64,000 bases of DNA from the NCBI GenBank assembly GCA_037039925.1, contig JAXRKP010000971.1, positions 85,001-149,000 of the forward strand. The letters run 5' to 3'. Positions 61,101 through 64,000 of the stretch are shown here, one piece after another. Position 1 is the stretch's first letter; each line of letters opens with the position of its first letter. The DNA comes from Doris montereyensis (taxonomy: Eukaryota > Mollusca > Gastropoda > Nudibranchia > Dorididae). The notes below the pieces were generated by a model, which searched no databases, was not told the origin of the DNA, and saw only the letters and a program-made list of their open reading frames with translations. The position numbers and the translations under genes are program-made.

Positions 61101-64000
61101 GTGTAGAAAGTAGATAGCAAGGACCAGTGTAGAAACAGTGTAGAAAGTAGATAGCAAGGTCCAGTGTAGAAACAGTGGAGAAAGTAGATAGCAAGGAACA
61201 GTGTAGCAAGAAACAGTGTAGAAAGTAGATAGCAAGAAACAGTTTAGAAAGTAGACAGCAAGGACCAGTGTAGAAACAGTGTAGAAAGTAGATAGCAAAG
61301 AAACAGTGTAGAAAGTAGATAGCAAGGAACAGTAGAAAAGTAGTAGAAAGTAGATAGATAGCAAGAAACAGTTGAGAAAGTAGATAGCAAGGACCAGTGT
61401 AGAAACAGTGTAAAAAGTAGATAGCAAGGGCCAGTGTATAAACAGTGTAGAAAGTAGATAGCAAGGAACAGTGTAGAAAGTAGATAGTAAGGACCAGTGT
61501 AGAAAGTAGATAGCAAGAAACAGTGTAGAAAGTAGATAGCAAGAAACAGTGTAGAAAGTAGATAGCAAGAAACAGTGTAGAAAGTAGATAGCAAGAAACA
61601 GTGTAGAAAGTAGATAGCAAGGACCAGTGTAGAAAGTAGATAGTAAGAAACAGTGTAGAAAGTAGATAGCAAGAAACAGTGTAGAAAGTAGATAGCAACA
61701 GTGGCCAGTGTATAAACAGTGTGGAAGAAGATAGCAAGAAACAGTGTAGAAAGTAGATAGCAAGGACCAGTGTAGAAACAGTGTAGAAAGTAGATAGCAA
61801 GGACCAGTGTAGAAACAGTGTAGAAAGTAGATAGCAAGACCAGTGTAGAAAAGTGTAGAGAAACAGTGTAGAAACAAGAAACAGTGTAGAAAGTAGATAG
61901 CAAGAAACAGTGTAGAAAGTAGATAGCAAAGAACAGTGTAGAAAGATACAAGAAACAGCAAGGACAGTGTAGTGATAGAAACAGTGGAGAAAGTAGATAG
62001 CAAGAAACAGTGTAGAAACAGTGTAGAAAGTAGATAGCAAGAAACAGTGTAGAAACAGTGTAGAAAGTAGATAGCAAGAAACAGTGTAGAAACAGTAGTA
62101 ATAGTAGACATTTGTAGAAACAGTTTAGAAAGTAGATAGCAAGGGCCAGTGTATAAACAGTGTAGAAAGTAGATAGCAAGAAACAGTGTAGAAAGTAGAT
62201 AGCAAGGACCAGTGTAGAAACAGTGTAGAAAGTAGATAGCAAGGCCAGTGTAGAAACAGTGTAGAAAGTAGATAGCAAGGAACAGTGTAGAAACAGTAGA
62301 AATAGATAAGAATCAGTGTAGAAAAAGTAGATAGCAAGGAACAGTGTAGAAAGTAGATAGCAAGAAACAGTGTAGAAAGTAGATAGCAAGAAACAGTGTA
62401 GAAAGTAGATAGCAAGGACCAGTGTAGAAAGTAGATAGCAAGGACCAGTGTAGAAAGTAGATAGCAAGAAACAGTGTAGAAAGTGTAGAAAGTAGCAAGA
62501 AACAGTGTAGAAAGTAGATAGCAAGAAACAGTGTAGAAAGTAGAAAAAGATAGTAGAAGAAAACAGTTGTAGAAAGTAGATAGCAAGAAACAGTGTAGAA
62601 AGTAGATAGCAAGAAACAGTGTAGAAAGTAGATAGCAAGAAACAGTGTAGAAAGTAGATAGCAAGAAACAGTGTAGAAAAAGTAGATAGCAAGAAGCCAG
62701 TGTAGAAACAGTGTAGAAAGTAGATAGCAAGGACCAGTGTAGAAACAGTGTAGAAAGTAGATAGAAGGGACCAGTGTAGAAACAGTGTAGAAAAGTAGAT
62801 AGCAAGGACCAGTGTAGAAACAGTGTAGAAAGTAGATAGCAAGGACCAGTGTAGAAACAGTGTAGAAAGTAGATAGCAAGAAACAGTAGAAACAGTGTAG
62901 AAAGTAGATAGCAAGGAACAGTGTAGAAAAGTGGGAAAGATAGAAAGAAACAGTAGAAACAGTGTAGAAAGTAGATAGCAAGGACCAGTGTAGAAAGTAG
63001 AAAGTAGATGGCAAGAAACAGTGTAGAAAGTAGATAGCAAGGACCAGTGTAGAAACAGTGGAGAAAGTAGATAGCAAGGACCAGTGTATAAACAGTGTAG
63101 AAAGTAGATAGCAAGAAACAGTGTAGAAAGTACATAGGAAGGACCAGTGTAGAAAGTAGATAGCAAGAAACAGTGTAGAAAGTAGATCGCAAGAAACAGT
63201 GTAGAAAGTAGATAGCAAGAAACAGTGTAGAAAGTAGATAGCAAGAAACAGTGTAGAAGTAGATAGCAAGACACAGTGTAGAAAGTAGATAGCAAGGACC
63301 AGTGTAGAAATTAGATAGCAAGAAACAGTGTAGAAAGTAGATAGCAAGAAACAGTGTAGAAACAGATAGCAAGAAACAGTGTAGAAAGTAGATAGCAAAA
63401 AACAGTGTAGAAAGTAGATAGTAAGAAACAGTGTAGAAAGTAGATAGTAAGACAGTGTAGAAAGTAGAAGTAAGAAACAGTGTAGAAAGTAGATAGCAAG
63501 GAACAGTGTAGAAAGTAGATGCAAGAAACAGTGTAGAAAGTAGATAGGAAGAAACAGTGTAGAAAGTAGATAGCAAGGACCAGTGTAGAAAGTAGATAGT
63601 AAGAAACAGTGTAGAAAGTAGATGCAAGAAACAGTGTAGAAACAGTGTAGAAAGTAGATAGCAAGAAACAGTGAAGAAAGTAAAGAAAGTAGATAACAAG
63701 TGTACCAGTAGTAGCAAGAAACAGTGTAGAAAGTAGATAGCAAGAAACAGTCTAGAAACAGTGTAGAAAGTAGATAGCAAGGACCAGTGTAGAAACAGTG
63801 TAAAAAGTAGATAGGGACCAGTGTAGAAACAGTGTAGAAAGTAGATAGCAAGGACCAGTGTAGAAACAGTGGAGAAAGTAGATAGCAAGGACCAGTGTAG
63901 TAACAGTGTAGAAAGTAGATAGCAAGAAACAGTTTAGAAAGTAGATAGCAAGGACCAGTGTAGAAACAGTGGAGAAAGTAGATAGCAAGAAACAGTTTAG
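52101..64000. repeat. Right part of the 26-bp satellite, mixed units with a recurring 37-bp motif set
   Basis: GCAAGAAACAG and GCAAGGACCAG units with 37-bp forms. A recognisable set (AACAGTGGAGAAAG, then AACAGTTTAGAAAG, then GGGCCAGTGTATAAACAG) recurs whole or in part near 56030, 56470, 57210, 57320, 60490 and 63060. A pair about 4.03 kb apart is seen at about 56480 and 60497 (marker TAAGAATCAG at 56674 and 60703), with a partial third copy near 62140-62310. Regular plain units fill about 59210-60030. The array continues past 64000. Confidence 0.82.

Larger units (their letters stand above)
23217..64000. repeat. Satellite of about 41 kb with 26-bp monomer, continuing beyond the right edge
   Basis: The basic unit is 26 bp: core GATAGCAAGAAACAGTGTAG plus AAAGTA. 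On the plus strand it is about 50% A and 27% G (77% purine). Two longer forms are common: 30 bp, with an extra GAAA before GTAGATAG, and 37 bp, with an 11-bp repeat of AAACAGTGTAG. Main point variants are GATAGTAAG, GATAACAAG, GGACCAG for GAAACAG, and AAAATAG for AAAGTAG. No unrelated insertion of any length was seen. The minus strand of the unit has no stop codon in any frame, so minus reading frames of up to 2381 codons appear. Arrays of this size are typical of heterochromatin, but the chromosomal position is unknown. Confidence 0.97.

Overview
The window contains no gene I can support. It is eukaryotic, almost certainly metazoan, repetitive DNA: about 90% is tandem repeat, with AT-rich spacers of roughly 0.1-1.1 kb between arrays. 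There are no operons, no dense ORFs, and no tRNA or rRNA signature that I could see by eye. The abundance of TCTG/TCTC, GATA/CAGA, AAT and GAA microsatellites, together with many unrelated minisatellite families side by side, is typical of invertebrate genomes, possibly molluscan or another marine invertebrate. That taxonomic guess is weak, and nothing in the window identifies a species.

Layout, left to right: a 47-bp satellite (1-870) with a TA microsatellite inside it; a short spacer with CAGA/GATA repeats; a 53-bp repeat (1346-1663); an 11-kb satellite built on a 17-bp monomer (about 1690-12655) with local higher-order units of 34, 51 and 68 bp, all exact multiples of 17; a unique spacer with a G-quadruplex motif; an AAT microsatellite; a 15/16-bp repeat; a compound TCTG/TC microsatellite (14311-14883); a spacer with a 10-bp repeat and a 68-bp duplication; a 32-bp array (15860-16333) carrying TGACGTAA in nearly every unit; a 39-bp array (16378-17815); a unique spacer with a second G-quadruplex motif; a 34-bp array (18903-19347); a very long GAA tract (19495-20433, 257 uninterrupted triplets at its core); a 12-bp repeat; a spacer; a 44-bp array (21402-22305); another TC/TG microsatellite; a spacer ending in a CpG-rich islet; and then, from 23217 to the right edge, a satellite of about 41 kb with a 26-bp monomer.

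The 26-bp satellite dominates the window. Its main forms are 26, 30 and 37 bp (the last two carry 4-bp and 11-bp internal additions), and these occur in patches. Long-range structure can be seen: a 160-bp repeat near 24.3 kb, a 960-bp tandem duplication near 26.1-27.6 kb, a block of about 3.95 kb present twice (about 44.3-48.2 and 48.2-52.1 kb), and another pair about 4.03 kb apart (56.5 and 60.5 kb). The minus strand of the monomer has no stop codon in any frame, so reading frames of thousands of codons appear there. They are a by-product of the repeat and not convincing genes.

No set of cooperating genes can be described. The points worth following up are the arithmetic of the higher-order units, the GAA tract, the regularly spaced bZIP-like and homeodomain-like motifs, the frame-independent open strand, and signs that part of the large array may be a duplicated or poorly polished assembly segment.
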